From contig OZ025209.1 in the NCBI GenBank assembly GCA_964019055.1, forward strand, positions 16,095,351 to 16,159,350: a DNA stretch of 64,000 bases, read 5' to 3'. The DNA comes from Anthopleura xanthogrammica. Its lineage: Eukaryota; Cnidaria; Anthozoa; Actiniaria; Actiniidae. The notes under the pieces were generated by a model. It was not told where the DNA came from. It worked only from the letters and a program-made list of their open reading frames with translations, and did not search any database. The position numbers and the translations under genes were made by a program. This document shows, piece by piece, positions 10,717 through 25,700 of the stretch; within the stretch, counting starts at the first letter, position 1; each line of letters begins with the position of its first letter.

Positions 10717-13700
10717 ATGAGGCTTCTTAAGCCTAATTGGGTCTCCCATGATGGTAAGTTTGTCTTTATTTGTGCAGAATTGCTTAACATAAACACGTGA
10801 CTTGAGATTGTAAGATTCGTTGACCTCGAGTTTGGCTGCTGGAATTCGATATTAAGTATTTCAAACGCTGCAAAATTTAGGGATATTTAGCGCATTTGAA
10901 CTTTGTAATGCGTATTTTATTTTGCACTTAAGATATTCTATGTGTATGTTTTACAAATGTGTTTTATGTTATGAACTTTGTACAAAAATTTCATGAAAAA
11001 TTGTAACTTTGAAAGTATACACGTATACTTCATGTTTTGCAAGCCTTTGTCATTCATGTGCCAACCAGAGATGGATTGGATAGTAAAACAAGGCAACTTA
11101 TGAAGAGCTTTTGTGAAAATGGTTGGCATATTAACATCATAATGCTATTGCTCGTGAACATGAAGTTTTACTATACTATGATTTAACAGTCAGGGAAAAT
11201 GTTCACAGTATCTTGTAACCAGGGGTTAAAACCTATCATTTATCTTTTGTTTACGAATATACTTAACTGTAAGCTATCTAAGAATTAAAGGAATATGTCC
11301 AGGTCGTAGAATTTGCAAGCATACAGTGAGTTTCTTATTTTGATAATGCCATGGTAAAATACATTTCATGATTCCGCTCTCAAAGCTTTAGACTTTAGGC
11401 TTTTTTTCAGTAAAAACATTAATTGAATTAGCTATATTTTAAAACTGCAAAGTTGCAAGTAAATGTATAGTTACCATTCAATATACAGTACTAGACTTGT
11501 GTTATCCCTACTGATCAAGTTATTTGTTTTCCACAGGGAGACCAATATTCTCAGTTGATATTCATCCCGATGGCTCAAGATTTGCTACTGGAGGGCAAGG
11601 TAAAAAACTATAAAAATGATAGCAACTGCAGAGTGAATTGGGGCAAGTTCCTGTTACATTGGATGATAATATATTAATTTTGTTTCCAGGTGATGAATGT
11701 GGTAAAGTTGCGATCTGGAACATGGGTCCAATCAAAAGTGAAGAAGAAGAACTAAATGATGATATTCCGAAGTTACTCTGTACAATGGACAACCATCTAG
11801 GTCAGTAATAATATGTGAATGTTAATTCAGTAAAGTCTATGATAATCATTGTATACTAAACATAGGGGAAAGGGAATCTGTAATTGGTTTTCTCTGTCTT
11901 GTACGTAGCATGTGTCAATTGTGTGCGCTGGTCCAATAATGGAAAGTACTTGGCATCAGGAGGAGATGACAACTTGGTCATGATATGGCAGTTGACAAGG
12001 TACATCTACATCTATTTTATTAAGTTGGTAAAGTCATGTGACACCACACCAACTTTAAAAACCAATAACATGGATCAAAATAACATCCAGTCATACGCTG
12101 GTCAAGATGTCCGGCATATGATATTTTATTCTATTTTTTTTTCAAATATGACCAGTCAACATGTCAGTTCAAAACCATATTTGATTGGTCAAGTACCAAA
12201 TTTGGCCGAACATTGACTGTTGACTGGCCGTTATTTTCAGCCCTGAATAAACTAGCTACAAATATAAAGATAAGCAATATAAAATTTAAAAATGCTATAG
12301 ACCCCTTGCATGGCTCCTTGCTGCAACAAGGTACTGTGCTGTGACTGCCATATTAGTAATAAAAGTTTTTATAATAAATTAATAGAAATCCTATTATAGT
12401 GTGACTACCAATACCGGGGCCACTTAGACAGTGAGAACCTGGGAACCAATCATTATATAATGGTAATTGAACTAAGTGGAGTGCAATTTGGTCTGATATC
12501 AAACTTGCGATAACAAAATCACATGACCGCGTAGCGGGAGTGTGATTTGTAATCGCAAGTTTGATATCAGACCAAAATTGCACGACATGAAGTTCAATTA
12601 TCACTTTATTATATCCATTTTGAAATCATGCTAGATAGACACTAAATTTTCTAAATTTGTATAAGTAGCTGTTAAAATCATTCATTTTGTGTCTTTTTGT
12701 AACAAAAAATTGCAGTCAAATTTGAAAAAATGCTACATTTTATGTTCCTTATTTGCTGTAATCTGATTGGCTGATTACATACAATCCTGTAATCTGATTG
12801 GTTACCTTTTCTAGTGTTGCATTGTGATTGGCTGACAAAAAGATGCGATTTGGACTCAAAATAGTGTGATTCGGACTCAAAATAGTGCGATTCGTGCTTG
12901 AATCAATCTACTAAGAGCCAATCAGATTACAGGATTTGCTAGTGATTTCAAAATGGATATAATAAGTAGAATAATCGGGTGATACGCCTTGTAGGGGACT
13001 TAATGTTCTATTGTTTATCACCTGCCTTTGGCAAATTGATTAAATAACAAAAAAAAAATGCATTCCATACTTTGGGTAGTTGAGCCAATCAGAAACCGTG
13101 ACAGCACAAGTTGTTTACACAATCGTCTTTTTCTCATGGGAATCGGAATAATTTTGTTGCATCTGATGGACTCAATGTTGAAATGCTATTGTTTTTTATG
13201 GCTCGACTAGCCAAAGGTAAGTGAAATGCATTGTTTTTATTCTAAGTTTTGATTCGTTCTTGCTGTCTAAGTGGCCCCAGTCATAGTAGTTGCAAACAAC
13301 TACGAAATTAGATAATATTTTTGAATAATCTAATTCACCTGCTCAAACCAACCAGATATCATGGCCCAATGACAACATTTGGAGGAGGCAGAGGCAAGCT
13401 GAACATTGAACAATGGAGATGTGTGCACAACTTAAGGCAGCACAGTGGAGGTATATATAATCTATGCAATACAGGATTATTGCTGGTGCTATTACATAGA
13501 GCAGATTTTGTATTTGAGTGTGAAAAGTCATGGCACATGACACAGTTACTACAGTATATCAAGTCCATTGGCTAACAAGTTATGACTTCACTACTATTTA
13601 ACCAAATCAATATAAAACTGTTTGTTAAGAAGCTCTCGCATATTTTTATCATTTTATCTTGTCAAAAATCAAGGAGGGTATATTGTGTAGTTCCAGAAAA

Positions 13701-16700
13701 TATCTATACCTCCCCATGGATGGGGGAATAGGCAATGTGCATCAAAGCTCACAAAGCACTCTGGGAAAATGAGTCCTGTAAAATGGAACAGGGAAATCAA
13801 AGGAACTATCAGAAAATATAGAAAATGTCGAAGGAAAAATTGTCAGATGAATTTTTATAGGAGCCAAAAAGGACTCACTTTCCCATCATGCTTTGTGCTA
13901 GAATTTCGAACTCATGCACCTTGGCTATTGGAATTTCCAGGGGGTGGGTTAGGGTTGGAGGAAGGTGTATTATATTACTTTTTGACAATAAGTTTTGTGC
14001 CATTTTTTCCTTCAGATGTTCTGGATTTATCCTGGTCTCCTGATGACTCTTTCTTAGCTTCAGGAAGTGTGGATAATACTATCACTGTGTGGAATGCACA
14101 GAGATTCCCAGGTATGTTGATGAAGGACAACAAGGATGGCAAGTAATGATTTAATGATTTATATAGCACCCTATCTATATGGATATAATCAAAGGCACTT
14201 TACAATCATGAGAGGTGGTTAGTATAAGGTGTAGGCACTGAGGGCGGTCACTGCCAGGGTTTCTTTACATCCTCAGTGGTTCTTTTACATCAGTTGGTCC
14301 AGCCGGGACTCAAACCACGACCTCGCGCACAAAAGTCTGGTGCTCAACCAACTGAGCCAACTGGGTGGCAGTATCTAGACAGTCAATAGAGTAGGTCCCT
14401 TTTAGGTGTGATTTTCAAATTTTCCAAGGGTTTGTCCTGCCACTCACTCAAGCCCCCTGGACTTCAATTAGTGACTTGTTTGAGTGGTCACAGTAAAACA
14501 AATGTTACATTAAAAAGTTTAAATTATATGTATGATAAATAAACAATACTTTATACTAAATCTCATACATATTTTGCAGAGGTTATTCAAGTTCTGAAAG
14601 GCCACACTGGTCTCGTCAAGGGCGTCACCTGGGATCCTGTCGGCAAATACCTTGCATCCCAAGCAGATGACAAAACACTTCGCGTCTGGAGAACAAGTGA
14701 CTGGCAACAAGAAGCATCAGTTACAGAGCCCTTCACTGAATGTAGTGGCACTACCCATGTGTTGCGCTTGAGCTGGTCTCCGGACGGACACTATGTTGTG
14801 TCGGCTCATGCTATGAATAACTCTGGCCCTGTGGCAAAGATCCTTGAGAGGGATGGTTGGAAGAGTAGGATGGACTTTGTTGGACACAGAAAGGCAATCA
14901 CTTGTGTGGTATGTGTTAGCCTTCTCCACATGTGTCTTTCTTGTCTTTCTGCTTTGGGGATTCTTGTTTTATTTTTGTTGGGCTACCTGTGGTGTGAAGG
15001 CTAATATGACCAAAGGAGACTGAGAACTAGTAGAAAATATGGGAAGAGAGAAGAGAGATGACTGCCATGACCCAAAGAACATCTCTCTTATTCCTTTACC
15101 CTCCCTGCCCTCTCTCCCCAACCCTTCCTCCCTCTTTTATGACACAGGGATCCCAAGCACCTAAAAAGTGAATTAGAGGAGAGGTAGTTGAGGAGGCTCC
15201 TTTTTTTGAATAATGGTTTACTATAACCTCTAGCATAATACAAAAATGTAATTGAGGATACCTGTTTGCAGAGTATTTTCCTTTCCCCACTAGCAACAAA
15301 AAATTGCAGTACCGGTAGATAATCACTAGCTGAGACCTGGGTAGTGTTACTGTATCTTGGTTCTGTAGCCCTCTCCATTGGGTCATGCTCATGAGATGCT
15401 GATTCTGTTTTTTTCCTGCTTCAGAGATTTAATCCCAAACTATTTGTGAAAAAAGTAAATGGGGATTCAACAAGATTAAAGGTACTAAATATTATTTTCT
15501 CTACATTTTACTGCATTATTTATTATATTGCACCTTAAAAAAGTTTGCTTCTCAAACTTCAGTTGGATAATTTATGAGATGGCTTGATATTCTGACATGC
15601 TTTGATGATATAAACTAGCTAAACATTTTTTTCTCTTGAATAGCAATATTCTTGCTGTGCTATTGGTTGCCGAGATCGGTCTTTATCCATTTGGGTAAGT
15701 TCATCAACATTTTTCCTCGCATGCATATCAGCTTCAACCTAGCTTCTAGTGGCTGAGGAGAATATCATTGCTTAGTATTATTCATGTTTTTTCTTCCAGT
15801 TAACGTCACTGAAACGACCATTAGTAGTGATTCACGATCTGTTCAACCATTCTGTCATGGATATGTCATGGTATGTGCAATCTACAGCCTCTCCTAAAGC
15901 TCCCCTTTTAACCATTTTAAAATGTTTCTGTTATATACAAGTGCCATCTTAAATAGCTGTCTTTAGTCAATCCTGTGCTGTTGTTATTGTAGGAGCCAGT
16001 CAGGGTTTGAGTTGCTGGTTTGTTCCTGGGATGGAACTGTAGCTTATGCAGATTTCTCACCTGATGAGCTGGGGAAAGCCATGTCACAACAGGAAAAGGT
16101 ATGGTCATGTATAATGATGTTTCACATGATTATAAAGATGGTGTTGGTGATAGTGGATTAAGGTGAAGATAGTGATAATGATAATTGTGGTGATTATGGT
16201 GGTGGTGTTGTTGTTGATGCTGATGATGATGATGGTGCTGGTGCTGGTGCTGGTCTTGATGATGATGGTGATGGTAGTGTGGTGTTGTTGATGATGATGG
16301 TGGTGGTGGTGGTGGTGGTGGTGGTGGTGGTGGTGGTGGTGGTGGTGGTGGTGGTGGTGGTGGTGGTGGTGGTGGTGGTGGTGGTGGTGGTGGTGTTGGT
16401 AGTGCTGTTGGTGATGTTGTTGTTGGAGGTGGTGTTGAGGATGATGGTAAGGGTTGATGATGCTGCTGCAGCTGCTGATGATGTTGGAGATGATATTGCT
16501 GCTGATGATGATGATAATGCTGATAAAGTGATGATAATAGTGATGATGATATTTCGCTGACAGCAAATTGTTTGTCTTTGCAGGAAAAATTCCACAAGCA
16601 GGTCTATGGAATCAGCATCAGCAGCAATAAATCCAAATTTGCCTCATCCATCATAGAAAACCCAGAGATGCTAAAGATCCAACAGAGACACATTATGAGA

Positions 16701-19700
16701 CAACAAGTACAGGCTAATGCCAACAAACCATCCATACCCCCACCCCCACTGGTACCATCTGGTTCTTCTGCCACTACCCCAGTAAAACAAGACATCTCAC
16801 AGAATTCTAATAGTAAGTAACATGTAATTCCCTTGAATCTGATCATTTGCTTTATTATTTGCTGCCTCCTGGGTGGGTTATTGGTTGAGCACTGACCTGT
16901 TGAAACCCATGTCTGGACCAACACTCAGGGGTTTAAAAAATATAAATTTACATAATTTATAAGGTGTTTCATTTGCTCTAAAAATACCTGCATTTATGGT
17001 TAAACCATTGCCATGACATTGTGGTCCATTTTCTTTAGGGATGTTATAAAATGTTAAGTGCCATAACTTATGATTGCTTATGATATGATCAATATTTTCT
17101 AAGTCATCTAATGGTGTTTCTAGGTTCTATGAGTAACTCAAGATCTGGTTTCCCAAGTCCGAACAGTGCAAGCAATTTGAGCATAGTAAGTCACCTTAAG
17201 AAAGACCATGGCAATCGTAGTACTGTAACTATATTGATAAGGATAAATTGCTTATGAGAGTAGCCACTCATAGAGAGTTGACTGGAATTTTTTCTATTGA
17301 TGCTTATCTAGAATGTACGAGAACAGCAGAAAGAAACGCGAACTAAAGATGGCAGGAGAAGGATTACTCCAGTCTTAGTGGCACAAATGGATGTCAAGTG
17401 AGTATTCTCATGTCTTACATGCATTACATTACATCAACCTCTGGGCTGATCAAAGTCAGGGCACAGCTAACTCACTGATTGAACCCTGAAACAACCTCTG
17501 GGATGATCAAGGTCAGGGCACAGCTAACTCACTGATTGAACCCTGAAACAACCTCTGGGATGATCAAGGTCAGGGCACAGCTAACTCACTGATTGAACCC
17601 TGAAACAACCTCTGGGATGATCAAGGTCAGGGCACAGCTAACTCACTGATTGAACCCTGAAACAACCTCTGGGATGATCAAGGTCAGGGCACAGCTAACT
17701 CACTGATTGAACCCTGAAACAACCTCTGGGATGATCAAGGTCAGGGCACAGCTAACTCACTGATTGAACCCTGAAACAACCTCTGGGATGATCAAGGTCA
17801 GGGCACAGCTAACTCACTGATTGAACCCTGAAACAACCTCTGGGATGATCAAGGTCAGGGCACAGCTAACTCACTGATTGAACCCTGAAACAACCTCTGG
17901 GATGATCAAGGTCAGGGCACAGCTAACTCACTGATTGAACCCTGAAACAACCTCTGGGATGATCAAGGTCAGGGCACAGCTAACTCACTGATGGAATTGG
18001 GATTTAGTGTGTTAGATTTCGTTGAAGGAAGAAAACCGGAGAACTCAGAGAAAACCAGAGAACCCAGAGAAAACCCACGAATGTGATTCCCAGTCCCAGA
18101 ATCGAACCTGGGACCTTAGAGGCGATAGGTGATGCACTACTGCTAAACCACCCTTGATTCCCTTACTAGATATTGTTAGGATGTCATTGATGTCTTTTTC
18201 TCCCATTTAGTGATACCCCTCTCCCTTTTGGGAGCAGCCAGACAGCACCAGCAGCACCAGCACCAGCACCAGCAACAACCTCTGCCAGTGCAATGGACCT
18301 GACTAAAATACCTACATCACAGGTACTGTAACTACAGCGATCCACTTCTTCTTCTTCTAGTGATAGTCTGTTGATTAAGGTGGACTAAAGTCAACAATGG
18401 TAGTCCATGCAAGACCATAGGCAATACAGTCAACATAGTAAACCATAGTCCCTAATGGTTGATTACAATACAATACAATACTTTTATTCACATTTCTATT
18501 TAGCAAGTTTACATATATATATATATTTATATATTTACATGTTTGCATATTTTGCTTATATTTTTTTTTTCCAGTACTTATTTTGTTTTTGTTTTTTTAA
18601 GCAGAAATATAATTATATTTTTCGAAATGTTTAGTATCTAAATTAAAGTCAACTATAGTCAACGTCTAATTTCAAGTTTTTCGATATGTATCCACAGAGT
18701 CTGTCTGCATTACACTCTAGAATAGGAGAACAGTCATCCACAGGTTTCAAGGAAAGGTAATTTTTATTCATAAAATTCTACACTTTTCTCATGCAAGGAA
18801 TAAACTTTCTACAGGTACACGAGTTAACATGGGCTGATGTAGCTGTATGATGCTCGAGCAAGCTGTATGCATCAAGTGTATGTATGCTTCTTGCCTTAAA
18901 GAAGGTGATGTTCCAGCAAGCGGTATATGCATCAAGTGTATGTATGCTTCTTGCCTTAAAGAAGGTGATGCTCCAGCAAGCTGTATGCATCAAGTGTATG
19001 TATGCTTCTTGCCTTAAAGAAGGTGACACTCCAGCAAGTGTTTGTATGCATCAAGTGTATGTATGCTTCTTGCCTTACAGAAGGTGACACTCCAGCAAGT
19101 GTTTGTATGTATCAAGTGTATGTATGCTTCTTGCCTTACAGAAGGTGACACTCCAGCAAGTGTTTGTATGCATCAAGTGTATGTATGCTTCTTGCCTTAC
19201 AGAAGGTGACGCTCCAGTAAGTGTTTGTATGCATCAAGTGTATGTATGCTTCTTGCCTTAAAGGAGGTGACGCTCCAGCAAGTGTATGTATGCATCATCG
19301 GTAGCTAAAACATGAGCAAACTGAGATAATTTGTGATTCATTTTGTAGCTCTAAAGATATCAAGATTACAGAGAAATCAACGATATCATTCGTCAAAGCA
19401 ACAACAACAACTACCAAGACCACTTCGTCTGCCCACCATTCATCGCCATTGAAAACCACATCACTAACCCATCATTCATCGCCATCCAAGTCTACAGCTG
19501 TCAGTCATCATGCATCTCCTTCCAAAAGCACATCAGCATCCTCCACGAACAGCACATCTGTGACGGTATCCGTGAAACGTAAGGGTGATGGAGCTGTTAC
19601 AGGAACTGCTAAGAGAGTACGCAAGGATGCAAAGGACCAAGGTAAAGCATTAGAAATCAGTGATTGTTTTTTTTTCTAACTTTTATCTGGCCATTTTTTC

Positions 19701-22700
19701 TTTACTTCATATCCTTTCGGGCTTTCCTTTTTATTTCTTCTTCTCTTTCACTCCCTGCAAACGTAAAGCAAGCATTGATTATCTTTCTAACTTTCATCCT
19801 CGCATTCTTCTTTACTGAGCTTTCTCTTTGGCTTTTATCTCTGCTTTACTCTCATCTTCTATATTATTCCACAATTCTTTCTCTTGTCCCTTCCATCTTT
19901 ACTAGTTTCCACCTTGCCCTAACTCTTGTCCTTTTACTTTGAAGCAAATTCGTTTGACCGTTTATAGTTGTACAGAAAGTACTAATACAGATCTTTCCAT
20001 TTTTCGTCTTCAGCATCCAAGACCTCCAGCTCGTCTTCTGTAAGTGTTTTTCAATTAATGCAATCTAAAGATTTTTGTTCATGCTTCTCTATCTCCTTCA
20101 AAAGAAAAGGCTAAAATGTACTTTTAGGCTGTGAAATATATTATTTTAAATGCGACCCGGAAAATGCATTATTATTTTAAATGTTCTCTAAAGTTATGAT
20201 GGGAGGGGGATAGGGGGATGGAGGGAGGAGGAGAAAGGAGGAATGAAGGACGGAGAGAGGGAGGGAGGGAGGGAAGGCAGAAGGGAGGGAGTAAGTGGAT
20301 CAATATTTTTCTTGATAAATGTGTTCTCTATTCAGTCCCGGCAACGAGAAGACCAAGTTCACCATGATGACAGTATCACCACTGTGTCCCCCGCGCGACA
20401 CACTGTTTGTATTCCATCACCCGCTGCAGAAAAAACACTCACCGTACAGGTATAGAACAAGTAAAACATAAAGATGCTACACAAACAATAATAATCCGCT
20501 AAATTCTTACGATCTATACGTTTTTGCAGCTTTCTGGCAGCGGTACAGATACCGTCACGTTGGAATTGGAAAACAATCTTGGCTCATCAGGTACGCTGAA
20601 TTTTTCAACTCTCAACTTCTTTGCCACTTTTTAGTTGTTGTTGTTGGTGTTGTTTAATGTCGATAAAGGTGCTGCATGTTGTTGTTGTTGTTGTTGTTGT
20701 TGATGATGATGATGAAGTTAAGGGTGGGGCATGTTGGTGATGGCGAAGATACATGTAGGTTTTATGAGAAAGATTTCTCGTGATATCCAGTATTTATTCT
20801 CCCCAGACACCCCCAATTATATCTTGATTCTTGGGTCACTATTTTTATTGTTATTTGACAGTCAATGCTATTCATATCGTCAAATGCGTATCTGCTGGCA
20901 AGGCATCATGGGAAGCAATGTTGACCAGTCCTGGTATCGCATTGGCAGGCAACAGGTACATTTCCATTGCTATCATTGCTACGCGCTGATCATGACAAAA
21001 GTCGCGACAGATTAATCGGCAATAGAGTACTGTCCATCAAATAAATTGTTAGGGCACGTTTTCCTTGTACTTTTACGATTTATTTGATTGACGGATAGGA
21101 AAGAAATGTCAAAAATATAAGATAAATTCTAGTTCTTTCCATGTCGGGATAACATGAAAGCCCCACGCAACTAAAAGGTGATACTGATGGGGTTCCTCTG
21201 GTTTTGGCGGGAACTTTCGCGCCAAAACGACGCGCTTTCCCAAAGGTGGGTCGGAAAAAAATTACTGCAAAAGTTAAGTAAATTGATAGTTATCAAGAGA
21301 GCATAAATACTTATGCTCTTTTGTAATCATAAATAAATCTCCAAACCAGGTAAAGCCTTAAGTCGATGTTTTATTTGTCCTTTTTTTCTGCAGAAACGTC
21401 GTTTGCGTAGCTTGTGCAAATAAAAGTTTAAACGTATTTTCATTCGGAGGAAAAAGGTAGATGAATATTATGTCCTTTTTGTACATACATTTCCCGTAAT
21501 TTTTATAAAAAAATGGAATTTCCTTCTTTGTTCTTTCTATTAGAATAATGCCAATCCTCATACTGGATGCAACAGCATCCATCTTGCAGTGCAGCAGCAA
21601 TTACGTCATGGTAGTGACGTCATCAGGGGGCGTGTACGTCTGGTGAGTAGAACACGTCAATCAACATTGCATCAAAAGGCGAAATTCTGCCTTATATTTT
21701 TCTTTGGTATATGTTGTGAATTTTTCTTTTTATAAATTTTAATCTACTTTTTTAGGGACACGAAACTTGCTACTATTGTGGTCAAAAACGAATCGGCGCT
21801 TGCAATTTTATCAGGTATGTTTACTTGTTTGAATAAAATTTTTCTCTTTAGTAATCCTTTATTTTTGAAGGGAAAATAGCAAATAATAGCCAACCGTGTG
21901 GCATATTCTAATGAAATAATATGAACATCCTAACGTCCCGGCCCAAATCAGGATATAGTCAATATAGTCTAGTGGGCAATTATCGTAACCAATCAGAAAC
22001 CAGGATTTGCAATAGTCCACTAGTATATTACGAAAACTGAATATATTGCTTGTTATTAACATATGTTTCTGTGTGTGTGTGTGTTTTCATGTCAGGCCAT
22101 GACATCACTATCGCGCGAACGAGCATCACAGATAAAGGTCATCCAGTCATTACTCTCTCGAACCAGTGCTCTTACTCATTTGATCCAACCGTGGGAACCT
22201 GGTAAGGAATAATATATTATGTGATGCAATATATGAAATAGATGACATCAGGATCCATAACTTATGACGTTGTACACGAGACAGTCAGGTGATATAGCTA
22301 GTGACGTCATGTAGAGGGTAATAGGTTGCATAATGATTACGTAATGGTATGTATCAGATCAGGTTAGGTCATAACCTTAAACGTCATGTTCGCCTCAGGT
22401 CATCTCTATTCTACCAACACAGGGATCCCACTATTGTTTTCTCGATATTACAAACACAAGAAACGTTGAACTTTATGGTTTTATGTGTCTATTTTTAGTA
22501 ATCTTTAGTGATTGTTTATTTATTCAGGATACAGCTTGTTCGTGCTGATGACTGTTTGGCTTTGAATGCTGATTACAAGACCAATACACCTGGTCAGGAT
22601 CCCTTTGATATTAGAGGTCCTCTGGCTCAACTCCAGGGCCAAAGCACCAGGTATGTGTTGATGGTTAAGGTCACTAAATTAATTGGGCTCCCTGTGGTAA

Positions 22701-25700
22701 GGCTTGTGGGAATTGCCAATACATTCTTAATCCCAGAGCTCCATCATTCTTACTGCGCATGCTCAACTAAGTGGCAGTTGAGCATGCGCAGTAAGAATTA
22801 CTTGGGTCGACAGTGTTCTAAGTTGTTCTTTTCTGTTTTGGGGATTTTGTAACCTGTCCTTTTTGTCAAGAGACCTGTTAGTTTATCTCGTGATTGGTCA
22901 TGTGACGTTTCTTCTTCATCACGTGATGTGTTTGTTACTGTGTTTGCAGGCTGGCACATCAAGGGGGTCGAATGTTCCGTTCCAATCCAGGACGTCAGCA
23001 GACTGCTACTGTTTCTCACTTGGAGGTACGTTTAATGATCAAGGGATTACCACACACCAACACACACATCCAGTAAAACAAACGCACAACACGAATACGT
23101 GTACAAATCAACCTACCCTATAAAAAACGATATAGGAAATGAAAAAAACAAAAAAACAAAAATGACGAAATTAACGTACGAATTGCAAAACAGCAAACAC
23201 AAAAATCATGCGAAACAGCGCACAAAACGCTACTCAAGCAACACCAAACATAATAAAAAACGAACGTAAAAGATTGGAAAACAATTTTCAGAATTTCTCA
23301 ATCACAAAATAGGGTTATCGGAAACGCAACGTTTTCAGGCGCGCGTGACTAAGGAATATCATGGAAACGCACGCCTTGATTGACGTCCACAAAAACCTTC
23401 TTCATCGCGACGACGATTTCACGCGTGCTGTTGAGAAGATAAGCACCGTAAAAAAAACCCCGCAATTTGATTGATTTCAATCTTCATCTATCTCAAGTGC
23501 GACATTTATATCTCAGAATGTCTCGAGTCATTTATTTTCCACTGCTGAGTTTTTCTAGTTCTATGAAGGAAAAAAATACATTATTAAATCATTTTTCTTA
23601 ATTGCTCTGAGGGAAAGTATTTTTAGTCCAGTAGGAGAAACAAATCCCCGGTTATCTATCTCTTCATTTATTTCCATTTATCTAGCCTTCGACACATCTG
23701 TCCATCAATCCCTTCTATTGAACCATCCATCCTTCCTTCCTTCCATCCTTCCATCCTCCCCGATTATTTCCTTCCTACGTATTTTCATTTTATTGAAAAT
23801 TTCAAGAAAAAGTCGGAAAATGTTTCAAGAACAATTAAGCTATATAATTTTCAATTGTTCACAAACCCGGTTAATACAAAGAATGGAAGCTAAGCCTGGA
23901 GTTATAAATTGATAGTTCAGAACGCAAAAATTATCAAATTTCCTTTGCAAAAAAAAAAAAAAATGAAATTTGATCTTAATATCTTACACTGCGTAAGTGT
24001 TTCTCATCCGCAAGCAACGGATTAACGCCTATCAAAATATAGAGTTACTAAGATGTCTCGCAAAGCGCTCTTCTATAAGGATTTTTTATATTCATTTTTG
24101 CTCTTAAGTGTCTGAGAGAGGCGACTATGTTTCCCAACGTACTTAACGTTAAATGGATTATCTAAACGCTACTCTTTCGCACTTTGTAATGACACTTTTA
24201 TTCATTTAGTCAGTCTATTATCTTCTGTAAGAGTTTATCGTCTAAGAATCCAATCCATATTCATAGTTGCGTCGGCGCAGTTTTCTTTTTTCATTTAAGT
24301 CGTATCTTGATGGTTTAAAATTACGTCCTTTTTAATGATCGTTTTATTTTATATAATCCAAAAAGCTCTTTATTATAGAAGCAAATATTTTTCAACTCTT
24401 TACTCATTTTTAATGAATTTTAAAATATTTCTTCAATTTCAAGCCCATCGCGTTATTTTGGGGAATTACGCATTATTTTCTTTTCCCAGAAAAAAATTCC
24501 TTCATCAAAATCTTTGTCTTTTCACATTACTTCTAAATTTGCATTCATTATTCCTAACTTCCATTTTTATTTCAATCGCATATCATTTTTCATTTCATTT
24601 TTTATTTCTCCTTTTCATTCTGAATTTATTTCTGCGCCTCCTTAATTCTTATTTTCCTATTTTCAAAGCATTTCAATAGTTACCAATGCCGTGGCTATGG
24701 TAACCACCATTGTTGGTATGATATCTATAGTTGTGCTTTTTCCCCTCGCTAGAAATTCTGTCTTGTACAAAAATCCCACTGTATGGTAAAAGCACAATCT
24801 TTATTATGATTTCCAATATTAACATGGTTTTTATCTTTGTCTATCGATTTTCTTGTGAATATTTCACCTGTCTTGGATTCTTCTGGAACTTCCATTACCT
24901 TTAACAAAACATTTCTAAACCATAATCGAATTTTCATCGCACGCCTTATCCTCCCACGGTTTCCTTTAACCTTTCAAAACCCTAAAACCTCCCCTCAGGG
25001 CAGAAGCTTTTACTTTCCTCTTTCTTTGACTGCTAACAAACTTGACACGTCTACTAAGGAAAGGAAATTGAACAGCTTTAAAGAAATAGTTGATAAGCTT
25101 TTCCCTCTTGCCTAACGATATTAAGACACGGTGTTTTGTTCGATATTTCTTGTGTTCATACAAGTTGTCATCAGTCGTCAGTAGTTCCGCTATACTCTCC
25201 ATTAGTAACAATGTGTACATTTTCTGTTATTATCCGGTACGCCTACGTTTCGATAACTTTTGGCTTTCAATATTACAGCCTCCTACGTACTATATCTTCT
25301 TGTTTTCCTTCTCTCGAATTTGGGGATCCCTGTGGTAATGTAGTGGAGAGAGACTGAGGGGAGCTCGCTAAGTCACCACAGGGATCCCATTGACCTATTG
25401 CCAATTACCTTAGCCTCTTCCTAGAGCTTCTCTTTTTTTCTCAAACAGCAAATAAAAACCTTCGTGAATAGATATTTACTACCACTGTCTCAACTTTATT
25501 TTTTTGTTTTCACAGAACCAATTGTCCGCGTGCGTTGCTTTGGGTTCTGGGACAGAATACCATTTTTGGTTAATGACGTATATCCGGTATTTGGTCCAAG
25601 CAGGTAACAACTAATCAGTGCTGTATTGCTAATTATTCACTTTTATTTGGAGATGTGCCACTTTTAGAAAGTGGGAGGGGAGGGGTGGGTAAGTAGTGGA

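Larger units (their letters stand above)
10717..16098 (+). other. HIRA: HIRA exons 1-11: WD40 beta-propeller
   Basis: The eleven exons encode seven WD40 repeats. Recognisable blade segments include [48 protein letters not shown] and [15 protein letters not shown], then SAHAMNNSG and [14 protein letters not shown]. In the family this propeller contacts ubinuclein and other HIRA-complex subunits. Spacing and repeat number agree with the vertebrate protein. Confidence 0.95.

Noticed and set aside
14270..14373. Possible tRNA gene on the minus strand
   Set aside because: A and B boxes are present, but no complete cloverleaf forms and a SINE body and tail follow.
16105..16597. Poly-His, poly-Pro, poly-Thr and poly-Val frames
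   Set aside because: Trinucleotide microsatellite inside HIRA intron 11.
18095..18165. Possible tRNA gene on the minus strand
   Set aside because: The tRNA-like part is the head of a SINE; the acceptor stem does not pair.
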